Made by a program: the position numbers and the translations under genes. From SLFT01 sp964493075 (GTDB lineage Bacteria > Hydrogenedentota > Hydrogenedentia > Hydrogenedentales > CAITNO01), in contig CAZBNU010000120.1 in NCBI GenBank assembly GCA_964493075.1, forward strand, positions 1 to 11,714: a stretch of DNA of 11,714 nucleotides, given 5' to 3'. This document shows, in pieces, positions 7,201 to 11,714 of the stretch; position 1 is the stretch's first letter, and the number at the start of each line of letters is the position of its first letter. The notes beneath the pieces were generated by a model. That model did no database searches, was not told where the DNA came from, and saw only the letters and a list, made by a program, of their open reading frames with translations.

Positions 7201-8679
7201 GGTGGTGCTTTCGTTTCCCTTAGCTACACCGTGAAAGAAAACGCTTCCCTTCCCAGCGTTCCAATTGCAAATGGATGGCGTGTCTATATTTATACTTCAA
7301 GTGATACTTATTACGTCGTAGATACGCCCGAGCAGGAACTCGTATGTACAATTTCGAATTTGTTCAGAGTTAAACCTTACGTAACTTTTTATGAGGATGA
7401 CTATCATAATTGGACGCATACAGGGTCCATATCTGGGCGAGGAACTTTCCGTGTAGGCGGGACGCCGAGCCCTACGGACGCGTTTACTGCGCTTTCTCCT
7501 GAGAGTTTCACAACCAGAATACTCTCGAGTGGACTGCCGTGGAACCGCGGACAGGCAAGTGTATGGTTCCAACCGGAAGTGGGTTGGCAGGTGTCACATT
7601 TCGACTGTAATTACTATCCATATGAAAGGGGCGTTGAGATAATAATTGGTTCCAGTAGCTGGGGTGCTGGTCAGAAATATATTACAGACGAAGAATCTTT
7701 TAACGCCCATGGAACGCTGGTCGAAATGCCGCAACTCACATGGGATATGAAGAGCATGGACGGTTCTGCAACACAAGCAGAGATGGGCTACGTTCAGGTA
7801 TCTCCCGCCAAAGCCTATTATCCTGCCGCCACACCCTACAATCAGGGCGGCTTTGAGGGCACTGGTCAACTTGTCAAACTCACTGCGGAAACACACTGCG
7901 GCTACGAATTCGTCAGATGGACAGGTAAAGGTGATGTCTATAATTCTAACGGGCTAATCCGTACAGACATCAGTCTTTCGGCAGCTATAGAGAATGTATC
8001 ATTATGGGCAGATGAAATTGATTTATACATCAAAATGGCAGAAAATAACAACCCAAGATGGGAGCCAACAGACCGTAATCTTACTGCTGTTTATAGAAAA
8101 AAAAGAAAAGCACTTTGTGTGGAAGGCGCAAGAGATTGGCTTGATAGATTAGGTGGGAATCCAACTTCAGCAGCAGCACTACGTGATTTAGGCTATGCTG
8201 TAACAGAGCTTAAAGAACCTTTTCCTGATGAGGTTTGTACTGAAGTTGTACATAATCAAGTGTTTACTTTCTGGGGGCATGGACCAGAGTATGGTAGTGG
8301 TACTATTACTCTCAGAGGAGAAGGAGATAACGAAATAACCCAGTCTGCGTTGGATTTAGAAGTATGTTGCGGAACAAGTTCCTATAAACTTGTGCTTCTT
8401 AGTAGCTGTAGATCAGGTGGCACTGATTACTGGAAAGACGCATTTAATGCAGAATCTGTTATTGGATGGAGTACAAAAGTAAACTTTGGGAGACTTGATA
8501 AATGGGAGAAAAAGTTCTGGTCTTATGTATCTGATGGGCGTTATACTGCTGATGCGGCAATTCAGGCATATTTTGACACAGAAGGCGATTTTTTTGACTT
8601 GCGATCTTGGCCATTTTTTCGTAAAGAGTATAAAATTCAATGCTATGGTAGTGTTCAACTTACTGAATGCTCTCCATAA
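1276..8679 (+). CDS. Giant exported LRR/InlB-repeat protein with C-terminal caspase-like domain, 2467 aa
   Basis: The start is fixed by AAGGAG six bases before the ATG and by an export segment with Arg6, Arg9 and Arg12 then a hydrophobic core at about 14-31. There is no proper lipobox, so it is either cleaved near residue 43 or anchored. Order by eye: helical module 1 (150-370), InlB-like repeat (371-470), leucine-rich repeats (471-798), five InlB-like repeats (799-1267), helical module 2 (1268-1515), InlB-like repeat (1520-1635), helical module 3 (1636-1848), further beta repeats (1849-2275), caspase/CHAT-like domain (2278-2467). Scattered cysteines suit an extracytoplasmic site. LRR and InlB B-repeats are known adhesin and ligand-binding modules, so I infer a long surface or periplasmic stalk carrying a protease-like tip. 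It is the first gene of a four-gene block. The last ~0.7 kb is AT-rich, unlike the rest. I see no C-terminal sorting motif. Exact function is unknown. Confidence 0.9.
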   Translation: MAVLVRSSRFGRCVAFVSLLILLAALCQFHFWSNDDEGDAVHASVTQPALLATPYIAGVYGADVVQKSDTITEPQPNLIMDIVNGLVDSEDEASLYLKKQILYYNGGPGDSLLLREVVEEENGVSKSRKSGNAQKDHALPPTSYTPSEQFLAVLSEIPDTYLYSACSAFFGTGAPPENKAAWMKSTDYAALNLEIDFITYVAAYLPDFVGGETSIDMNGFSTDDYGNIVLEDMNGIPDLAEILIVQKCLKENLFDIRSRWESFETLFGPVNSNDNLPMYNTGLAYCCLGDFGSLWLGTLLLSRATGQPDMDYDKLLLALETTSFLLSASGDIDYDGNTALMEWEAFGAGYDFYEGGYSYYELALFDINQYAYALEDLNAITYTVSDPNVISIYPPSEYVVRGTEIIVNSYFQFDGNDFYGLEPKFDHWHITGETELSPRYSGHEPLKLTVNSDIAIELSVVVWDPATPVSFADFRLEAAVRYAINKPYDPLTLGDVCTPTFDTLWAGGRNIESLEGLENCRYLKTISLTYNEITDLSPLSTLYRLLELGYAGNYVNGLDDLADLHDLESLEVGPWIPAYISYPDLVNYNVIEDPSLLANFRNLIVLNLCETPIPVNTLTVAPRSIMALLIDEDLGVNMAPLLQMESLYLFSNANSEVTDADLLAISGISSILTLILDGNHITSMNPFAQCTGMDLLSLSRNPDFENIPDYFPNMTRFLANHCTISNLTNLKDCGEFIDVGLNGNMLTDITPLYDARYNPEYAYVYLEDNTLDHPQSCAVVSALRARGVTVYENTLTCEHTLTYHAGENGSISGPTPQEVSDGGSGLPVTAVPVEGYFFIGWSDGRTDNPRTDVNVTESIDVTATFTPGFPFELGVEAGGAVEVYSSCGTITSTVVGPGVAMWYVPIDCEITLVQYADPGYRFDGWYGTGIFDCNGEMGDVCSFIMTGAATAEAKFLKQHALTLTVVGEGALTATSVIYPDYMWTADMTNGPETITVMLDSGTPLHIVADAFPSCGFDHWAEANLAGNPSVFDLILSEDTTVTAVFNCDYELNIIIHDEGQGTVTVAENCSNLPPGEPCYDLLLHPCPAEGYRFSHWENNNHRNLGVDTPYDFTLTRDRTLHAYFEEQPILSVEITGEGLFEDTVIQLLCGHAGFDPTISPGAFRTHSVMPYTYISADRGNDEPDSELSALEATIGWRFDHWATNDFSYMLELIFSYFFPQITINWNLFGGTGLPNFIPYQAPLGQEIPYTITPTHDISINAVFVEHHLPSDLQALLDYLREEQDTLELLANDPSGGAVLAQLTALDWPEGYAAVTDAFAAMATNAPLAINTIGQFNLNVEEKGSAIPDMVEVYLVERILEDLEHPLHEVVAAAYQHNLALWIEYNHTCAATMSAFGTPPPGLIHALAAYGVLDPHTAIVSAALYAAHLVQINDDVPPTPPVPDDFMSTPELLQTADLDGDGFSNLDEWLFTDYGMGHPLDEIQDTWVEGLLRAVTLWISEPYQLPTYAPDPNDPNIPPLVSITLEAEGEGNISPFLGQLYLSKYVLTDWYAWLESGSSQDASLSCRVNMLKYVNAVPADGWVFENWDLQQGSLSSIVNANELELETGGSIGPLIVTPSFALPLTKDTVLKAKFDYRPWMLGLNLVQAHRTFLMHYGLAETDEEVLYFDRGYSTWNNSAYIQTDGNGIPDFAEMMVLEHILHNQSNTHHRPTMNRFVSQYELIMEKTGNLDQELMVAAAAYLTFNDHDYRSLISEVLDVDDLPGMTGSSLTADGDLDRYRIDMTFTNLEEWWYTLYTREDLFERGRIVELAEYYLSIVFDCAVPPYDWEPFSYDTGGVPCGVWNDDYIPKRKVKIIGDGDVTAVVIDPGGCANERIYDEMEVHLGRSIYVSYKNTSGLFSHWSAPGTLLNGSGNTSGHLVVVPPVDEDKSTDSDLVVEVVLSDVTSYTIPEDFYAVVTATSNDERVTIEGSTITGPGGAFVSLSYTVKENASLPSVPIANGWRVYIYTSSDTYYVVDTPEQELVCTISNLFRVKPYVTFYEDDYHNWTHTGSISGRGTFRVGGTPSPTDAFTALSPESFTTRILSSGLPWNRGQASVWFQPEVGWQVSHFDCNYYPYERGVEIIIGSSSWGAGQKYITDEESFNAHGTLVEMPQLTWDMKSMDGSATQAEMGYVQVSPAKAYYPAATPYNQGGFEGTGQLVKLTAETHCGYEFVRWTGKGDVYNSNGLIRTDISLSAAIENVSLWADEIDLYIKMAENNNPRWEPTDRNLTAVYRKKRKALCVEGARDWLDRLGGNPTSAAALRDLGYAVTELKEPFPDEVCTEVVHNQVFTFWGHGPEYGSGTITLRGEGDNEITQSALDLEVCCGTSSYKLVLLSSCRSGGTDYWKDAFNAESVIGWSTKVNFGRLDKWEKKFWSYVSDGRYTADAAIQAYFDTEGDFFDLRSWPFFRKEYKIQCYGSVQLTECSP
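1723..2385 (+). repeat. Helical module 1 of the giant protein
   Basis: Residues ~150-370. It has two landmarks that recur in modules 2 and 3: an NGIPDLAEILIVQ motif (residues 234-246) and, 107 residues after its IPD, an acidic loop DIDYDGNTALMEW (331-343) resembling a calcium-binding DxDxDG loop followed by Glu-Trp. The intervening sequence is rich in Leu and Ala and looks alpha-helical. An InlB-like beta repeat follows immediately, as after the other two copies. Confidence 0.6.
2686..3669 (+). other. Leucine-rich repeat domain of the giant protein
   Basis: Residues ~471-798. It opens with a cap (FADFRLEAAVRYAINKP) like those before internalin-type LRRs. Irregular repeats follow, of the form L-x-x-L-x-x-N-x-I-x-D-L-x-P-L, for example ISLTYNEITDLSPLSTL and LILDGNHITSMNPFAQC. 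The closing repeat reads VGLNGNMLTDITPL, followed by VYLEDNTLD. Repeats are less regular in the middle (about 560-650). LRR solenoids of this type are protein-ligand binding surfaces; the ligand here is unknown. Confidence 0.8.
3670..5076 (+). other. Cluster of five divergent InlB-type B repeats
   Basis: Residues ~799-1267. The first unit (799-866) is a close match to the divergent InlB B-repeat pattern: LTYHAGENGSISG, then VTAVPVEGYFFIGWSDG, then NPRTDVNVTESIDVTATF. Four more divergent units follow (about 870-958, 959-1046, 1048-1127, 1128-1267). Each keeps a G-E-G-like opening strand, a GYxFxxW or FDHW core and a closing D-x-x-x-x-A-x-F strand. Pairs of cysteines within several units suggest disulfides. 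Such repeats form stalk-like beta arrays in surface proteins. Confidence 0.8.
5077..5820 (+). repeat. Helical module 2 of the giant protein
   Basis: Residues ~1268-1515. It carries the same two landmarks as module 1: SAIPDMVEVYLVERIL (1344-1359) and, 122 residues after the IPD, the best-preserved calcium-loop-like motif DLDGDGFSNLDEW (1456-1468). Long Ala/Leu-rich helices lie between them. A proline-rich linker (about 1502-1519) leads to the next InlB-like repeat. Confidence 0.65.
6181..6819 (+). repeat. Helical module 3 of the giant protein
   Basis: Residues ~1636-1848. It repeats the two landmarks as DGNGIPDFAEMMVLEHIL (1683-1700) and a degenerate DGDLDRY segment followed by FTNLEEWW (1784-1791), 103 residues from IPD to Trp. 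Loop aspartates are partly lost compared with module 2. A beta repeat beginning KVKIIGDGDVTAVVI (from 1851) follows. Confidence 0.6.
8107..8676 (+). other. Caspase/CHAT-like (clan CD) domain at the C-terminus of the giant protein
   Basis: Residues ~2278-2467. The layout fits a clan CD cysteine peptidase. A first strand and helix (KALCVEG ... SAAALRDLGYAVTEL) come first. A hydrophobic strand then ends in VFTFWGHG with candidate His2335, and a second strand KLVLLSSCRSGG carries candidate Cys2378, 43 residues later. After the Cys, ESVIGWSTKV and KKFWSYVSDG followed by a helix resemble the region seen in CHAT-like proteins after the catalytic Cys. The assignment rests on motifs alone, so an inactive or ligand-binding relative is possible. 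Confidence 0.68.
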
Positions 8680-8696
8680 TTATTAGGAAATTGCAA

Positions 8697-9479
8697 ATGT
8701 ATAAACGTATATTTATCATTATTGCTTGTATGCTATTTGCCTTTTATGCTAAATCAATCGAAAATACTATCACTCCTTCAGGTATTTTGAAAAACCAGCC
8801 AGACTATAAAAATAGTTGGCTGGATTGGTTGTTTGGTTCCGCCAACAAGAGCATAGATTTTAAAACAAACCCAAAAATTCCAAAAGATGTCAATAGTACG
8901 ATATCTTCTTTTATTCAAACATTTTCTGGCATAAATTCCCTTATAACAACTGAAAGTATTGTTAAGGTTTATTATAAGAATGCCCCTCATACAGGTTTAT
9001 ATAGAAAATATTATCCAAACATATATACTACAATTCCTTCTATTGTTTATAGTATTAGTTCGGATATAGTTATAGATATTGAAGCAAATTCAAAAACTGT
9101 TTTACTTTATTATTCTTCAGAAGTAGAAAGATGTAATGATGAAGAAACAAGGTGTTTATCTATAAATTCTTCTCTTACGGAAGAACAGATTTTTATAAAA
9201 GCATTACCAATTCTTGAACATAATAATATGTCAGTTAACATTGATGACTACAAGTTTTCTTTTAATGATTATCGAAAGGTAATAAAAAATACAGAATTAT
9301 GGAATAGTACCTGGATAGTACAAACAGCCAATGAAAACACTGAAATGGATAAAATAGTACTTCAGTTTTCACGTTGTTCTGGACGATTAATTAAATTGTG
9401 GTTTTTCCCTTCACAAATGACAATACAAAAGTGGTATCAATATCAAAATTCGGGAAAGGATGTAAGGCATGATGAGTAG
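8697..9479 (+). CDS. Exported PepSY-like protein, 260 aa
   Basis: The protein begins MYKRIFIIIACMLFAFYAKS, a signal sequence with likely cleavage after FYA. I-I-A-C fits a lipobox but would sit too early for a lipoprotein with this start. An in-frame ATG at 8667 overlaps the giant gene's end; I prefer 8697 because AGGAAA (8685-8690) lies six bases upstream. The C-terminal part (about 159-245) has a PepSY-like plan: SLTEEQIFIKALPILEHN helix, then STWIVQT, then KIVLQFSRCSGRLIKLWF. The middle (90-150) is strand-rich and may be another such unit. PepSY domains are known from peptidase propeptides and peptidase-inhibiting or envelope proteins. The gene follows the giant gene by 17 bases and overlaps the next gene by 11. 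It is very AT-rich. The assignment is structural guesswork. Confidence 0.85.
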   Translation: MYKRIFIIIACMLFAFYAKSIENTITPSGILKNQPDYKNSWLDWLFGSANKSIDFKTNPKIPKDVNSTISSFIQTFSGINSLITTESIVKVYYKNAPHTGLYRKYYPNIYTTIPSIVYSISSDIVIDIEANSKTVLLYYSSEVERCNDEETRCLSINSSLTEEQIFIKALPILEHNNMSVNIDDYKFSFNDYRKVIKNTELWNSTWIVQTANENTEMDKIVLQFSRCSGRLIKLWFFPSQMTIQKWYQYQNSGKDVRHDE

Positions 9480-10365
9480 AATAAAACCCATTAAATATCA
9501 AGCATTAATATTACTTAGCATAATTGCTGTTACACCGATTCAAATGGCATGGGCACAAGAATCACCAATAATACAGAAGGCTCGAAATTTCTTGTCTCAG
9601 GCATTGAACATATCGGCTACTACAATAATAGAAAGACCGGAAGTAATTTATGATATAATTGGTCTACCTTATAAGATATTGAATGTGGATTCTACATATG
9701 ATATATGGGTGGCTGAGGATGGTACTGCTGTATATGGCTATACAAAGAAAGACATGTTTTCGGGAGAAAATTTGAACGGTAAGACCAACGCTGATGCCAT
9801 ATCAGAAGAATATGCTTTTAATGCAATAGGACCTGTATTAAACTACCTTGATCTTTCAACTAGTAAGTCCGACTACTATATGTCCTTTAGAGATATGGGC
9901 ACAGAAGGGGATGAAGATGACGACCTTTGGGGATGTATGTGGATTATAAGAAAAGAAATGGAATTGAATGGGATTCCATGTAGGGGACGTGGTTTTAGTG
10001 GTAGTGTTTCTGGTGCTTCGCAAACAGTAAATATTTTTCGTTACCTTCCAACAATAATGCCTGAGAATCAATCGAATGTTGTTGTATCTTACACTGAAGC
10101 ACGTCAGAATGCATTAAACTGGCTTCAGGAACATCCCTATTTTGAAACAGCATCGCCATTTCTTGTCGGAGATGAAAATACTGGAGTACAGGTTATTGCC
10201 CCTCAACACCAGATGTTTGAATTGAATGAAGCAGAGCAAACGGAAGCAACTAAAACCTATTATTGCTGGGAAATATATTTTTCTTGGACTGAATATAATA
10301 ATGATTTTAATGGAGTTATATGGGTTAATATTGATACAGGAGAAATAGTTGGTGCAAGTGGATGA
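9469..10365 (+). CDS. Exported PepSY-like protein, 298 aa
   Basis: A classical type I signal peptide (Arg4, Lys6, Lys9, hydrophobic core 11-24, AWA cleavage after residue 29) leads to a periplasmic or secreted protein. Two PepSY-like parts can be traced. The N-terminal one is about 33-110 (IIQKARNFLSQALNIS helix, then YDIWVAEDGTAVYGYT). The C-terminal one is about 205-298 (SYTEARQNALNWLQEHP helix, then KTYYCWEIYFSW and GVIWVNIDTGEIVGASG). The closing 'DTGEIVG' strand-turn is the strongest family cue. The region between them is acidic (GDEDDDLW) and Gly-rich. The start ATG at 9469 has AAAGGA eight bases upstream and overlaps the previous stop, which suggests translational coupling. It may be a distant paralogue of the preceding protein. 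Role inferred: inhibitor, chaperone or binding partner of an exported peptidase-like protein. Confidence 0.88.
   Translation: MMSRIKPIKYQALILLSIIAVTPIQMAWAQESPIIQKARNFLSQALNISATTIIERPEVIYDIIGLPYKILNVDSTYDIWVAEDGTAVYGYTKKDMFSGENLNGKTNADAISEEYAFNAIGPVLNYLDLSTSKSDYYMSFRDMGTEGDEDDDLWGCMWIIRKEMELNGIPCRGRGFSGSVSGASQTVNIFRYLPTIMPENQSNVVVSYTEARQNALNWLQEHPYFETASPFLVGDENTGVQVIAPQHQMFELNEAEQTEATKTYYCWEIYFSWTEYNNDFNGVIWVNIDTGEIVGASG
10338..10351 (+). promoter_or_regulatory. Ribosome site deciding a TTG start inside the upstream gene
   Basis: AGGAG at 10338-10342 is followed after six bases by TTG at 10349-10351. Both lie within the last codons of the preceding gene, and no ATG occurs in frame before the lipoprotein signal core. 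A downstream TTG at 10397 would give a shorter signal but has a weaker AAGAG site. Confidence 0.6.
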
Positions 10366-11290
10366 TATAAAAACCAATAGAACATCAAGAGTTATTTTGC
10401 TTTTTTTCAACTGTAATACATCGCTCCGTAGCATTACGATATTATTAGTTGTATCTGTAATTATTCTCTCTTCCTGTAATGCTAAACCCGACAAAGTTCA
10501 CGAGCAAGTATTAAAAGAAGAGCAGCAGGTAAACAATAAAGTCGGACAGTACAAACTCGGGGATACTGATTCAATACTACTTCCAGATGATATTTCTCTT
10601 GATATGCTTTGGATACCCGAAGGTATATATAAGCGCGGAGCTAGTTCAAATGAACTAGACAGATTGGAAAATGAAGAACCACAGCATGAAGTTACCTTAA
10701 CAAATGGTTTCTGGATGAGTAAGTATGAAGTAAATAAAGCGCAGTGGCTGTCCGTAATGGGAACAGAACCATGGAAAAATCAATTTTTAGTACTGGATGA
10801 ACCCGATAGTCCAGCAGTATATGTAAGCTGGGATGATGCCCAGACATTTATTGATAAACTGAACGTACTCACTGGGCGTTCCTTCCGGCTGCCTACAGAA
10901 GCAGAATGGGAATATGCTGCCCGTGCCGGTACGACAACCCGTTTTTATTGGGGGGATGATGAAGATTATTCTGTAATGAAAGAATATGCATGGTTTAAGG
11001 ATAACGCATTTGAAACAGATGAACACTATGCTCATATTGTTGGTCAGAAAAAGCCTAATGCTTGGGGGCTGTATGACATATCTGGGAATGTCTGGGAATG
11101 GTGTCAGGATTGGTATGCCTATTATCCTACCGGGAAACATACAGACCCCAAAGGACCCAATGAAGGCGACTATAAAGTGCTACGTGGTGGCAGCTGGTTT
11201 TTCTATGGCGGTTTTTCCCGTTCTTCCCGGCGTGACCATTATCCCCCTTCCGTTCGTTCTTATGAGTTTGGTTTTCGTATCGTAGAATAA
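10349..11290 (+). CDS. FGE/SUMF1-like lipoprotein without catalytic cysteines, 313 aa
   Basis: AGGAG (10338-10342) six bases upstream supports a TTG start at 10349, 17 bases before the end of the preceding gene; GTG at 10352 is also possible. A hydrophobic segment ends in the lipobox I-L-S-S-C with Cys43, giving a lipoprotein with a rather long signal. A short charged linker (44-80) leads to a complete FGE-sulfatase-type domain (about 84-313): MLWIPEGIYKRG, VTLTNGFWMSKYEV, FRLPTEAEWEYAARAGT (179-195), WGLYDISGNVWEWCQDW, and LRGGSW (W283) with terminal GFRIVE. True oxygen-dependent FGEs have cysteines at Trp+2 and Trp+7 after GGSW; here these are Phe285 and Ser290, so sulfatase activation is unlikely. 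The C-type-lectin-like fold may instead bind a ligand. The 3' end is A-poor, as in targets of diversity-generating retroelements. Confidence 0.92.
   Translation: MVQVDDIKTNRTSRVILLFFNCNTSLRSITILLVVSVIILSSCNAKPDKVHEQVLKEEQQVNNKVGQYKLGDTDSILLPDDISLDMLWIPEGIYKRGASSNELDRLENEEPQHEVTLTNGFWMSKYEVNKAQWLSVMGTEPWKNQFLVLDEPDSPAVYVSWDDAQTFIDKLNVLTGRSFRLPTEAEWEYAARAGTTTRFYWGDDEDYSVMKEYAWFKDNAFETDEHYAHIVGQKKPNAWGLYDISGNVWEWCQDWYAYYPTGKHTDPKGPNEGDYKVLRGGSWFFYGGFSRSSRRDHYPPSVRSYEFGFRIVE
10641..10658. repeat. 18-base inverted repeat inside the FGE-like gene
   Basis: CTAGTTCA and TGAACTAG are perfect 8-base inverted arms separated by AA. The repeat is in coding sequence between the lipoprotein signal and the FGE core (ASSNELD). 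It could be chance, an internal operator or a small mRNA hairpin. Confidence 0.6.
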
Positions 11291-11427
11291 GTTACCCCCA
11301 TTTCACAAAGCATCTCCCGAAATTCCGCGAAATTCGGATTCCGTGGACATCACACGCAATTGAGATAGATAATATGGGAAATATTGCGACAGTCATTTAT
11401 TGCATAACCTTACGGTTGCATCACCCA
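11291..11427. other. Convergent intergenic region
   Basis: This is a non-coding gap between the plus-strand operon and the broken minus-strand gene. It holds the hairpin at 11317-11337 and a second weak, bulged hairpin at 11401-11420 (arms around AACC and GGTT) that could end minus-strand transcripts. No open frame of note is seen. Confidence 0.5.
11317..11337. repeat. Imperfect hairpin downstream of the FGE-like gene
   Basis: CCGAAATTC and GAAATTCGG pair at eight of nine positions (one A-A mismatch) around a three-base loop. The structure also contains the direct repeat CGAAATT (11318-11324 and 11328-11334). It starts 26 bases after the stop codon. No T tract follows, so it is a weak candidate for an intrinsic terminator. 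Confidence 0.6.
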
Positions 11428-11714
11428 TCACCCACAATCATCCTCTATCCATCGCATGGCGTCCAGAGCGTAATCATCTCCACATTTTGAACGATAGCCG
11501 TACAGAGGATAACTGAGGACGTTTCACGGCATGTCATTCATAAAGTGTGGCGGGGAAACCTGGCTGTTACCCGATGCATAAATAATCCCATCCTCACCCC
11601 GGTCACCATCCCATAAAAGCATCCCGATAATCAGTCTGTTCCCCAACCTACCTCCGACAAGAAAACAGTCCGATAAATACCATGGTTACAATATTGCAGC
11701 GTGTCATTGATATT
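11428..11714 (-). pseudogene. 3' end of a broken minus-strand gene (one frameshift, one in-frame stop)
   Basis: Reading leftward from the window edge, one frame gives NDTLQYCNHGIY then RTVFLSEVGWGTD before a stop near 11631. One added G in the G-run at 11644-11641 instead continues NRLIIGMLLWDGDRGEDG, then IIYASGNSQ, then PPHFMNDMP. An in-frame TGA at 11526-11524 follows, and the same frame continues NVLSYPLYGYRSKCG, then DDYALDAMRWIEDDCG, to a final TGA at 11430-11428. The continuity of protein-like sequence on both sides of each lesion points to a decayed gene in which a TGG may have become TGA. Sequencing error at the homopolymer or recoding of TGA is possible. I do not recognise the family, and the 5' part lies outside the window. 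Confidence 0.55.

Noticed and set aside
11081..11100. Perfect tandem 10-base repeat (TCTGGGAATG twice)
   Set aside because: It encodes the conserved SGNVWEW motif of FGE-fold proteins, where G-N-x-W-E-W naturally gives similar codons. It is not a repeat-expansion site.

Overview
The window looks bacterial and Gram-negative-like. It has Shine-Dalgarno-led genes in two opposed blocks, a sigma70-type promoter, and four consecutive genes that all begin with export signals, the last with a lipoprotein lipobox. I cannot name the organism. A very large secreted repeat protein with internalin-type leucine-rich repeats, divergent InlB-type B repeats and a Ca-binding-like DxDGDG motif, together with an FGE-like lipoprotein, is a combination I associate with PVC-type or Hydrogenedentota-like environmental bacteria. 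That is an impression, not a placement. I see no rRNA, tRNA, CRISPR array, insertion sequence or transposase.

Left block (1-893, minus strand): two small genes read leftward, 893->444 and then 426->175, separated by 17 bases. They end in a convincing intrinsic terminator (124-162). The first belongs by its motifs to a small uncharacterised family common in phages and plasmids. Both start codons are preceded by nearly the same 17-base leader. The outermost 110 bases hold a hairpin and perhaps part of another minus-strand gene, which I cannot establish.

Central block (about 1150-11290, plus strand): a TTGACT-17-TATAGT promoter drives an apparent four-gene operon. Gene 1 encodes a 2467-residue exported protein. 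Its order is signal segment, helical module 1, InlB-like repeat, leucine-rich repeats, five InlB-like repeats, helical module 2, InlB-like repeat, helical module 3, further beta repeats, and a C-terminal caspase/CHAT-like (clan CD) domain with an apparent His/Cys dyad. Genes 2 and 3 encode exported proteins with PepSY-like architecture. Gene 4 encodes a lipoprotein with a formylglycine-generating-enzyme (FGE/SUMF1) fold that lacks the two catalytic cysteines. Genes 1 and 2 are 17 bases apart; genes 2/3 and 3/4 overlap, which suggests coupled expression. My hypothesis is an envelope or surface system in which a long adhesin-like stalk displays a protease-like tip. Small exported partners would act as chaperones or inhibitors, and the lipoprotein as a ligand-binding accessory.

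Base composition breaks inside gene 1. The first ~6.6 kb of the gene is about balanced to GC-rich (for example 36 of 60 G+C in 2041-2100), while the protease-like end and genes 2-3 are AT-rich (25 of 60 in 8101-8160, 12 of 60 in 9001-9060). The tip and the downstream genes therefore look like a later-acquired cassette.

Right edge (11291-11714): an imperfect hairpin follows the FGE gene, whose 3' end is strikingly poor in adenine. The last 290 bases hold the 3' end of a minus-strand gene broken by one frameshift and one in-frame TGA.
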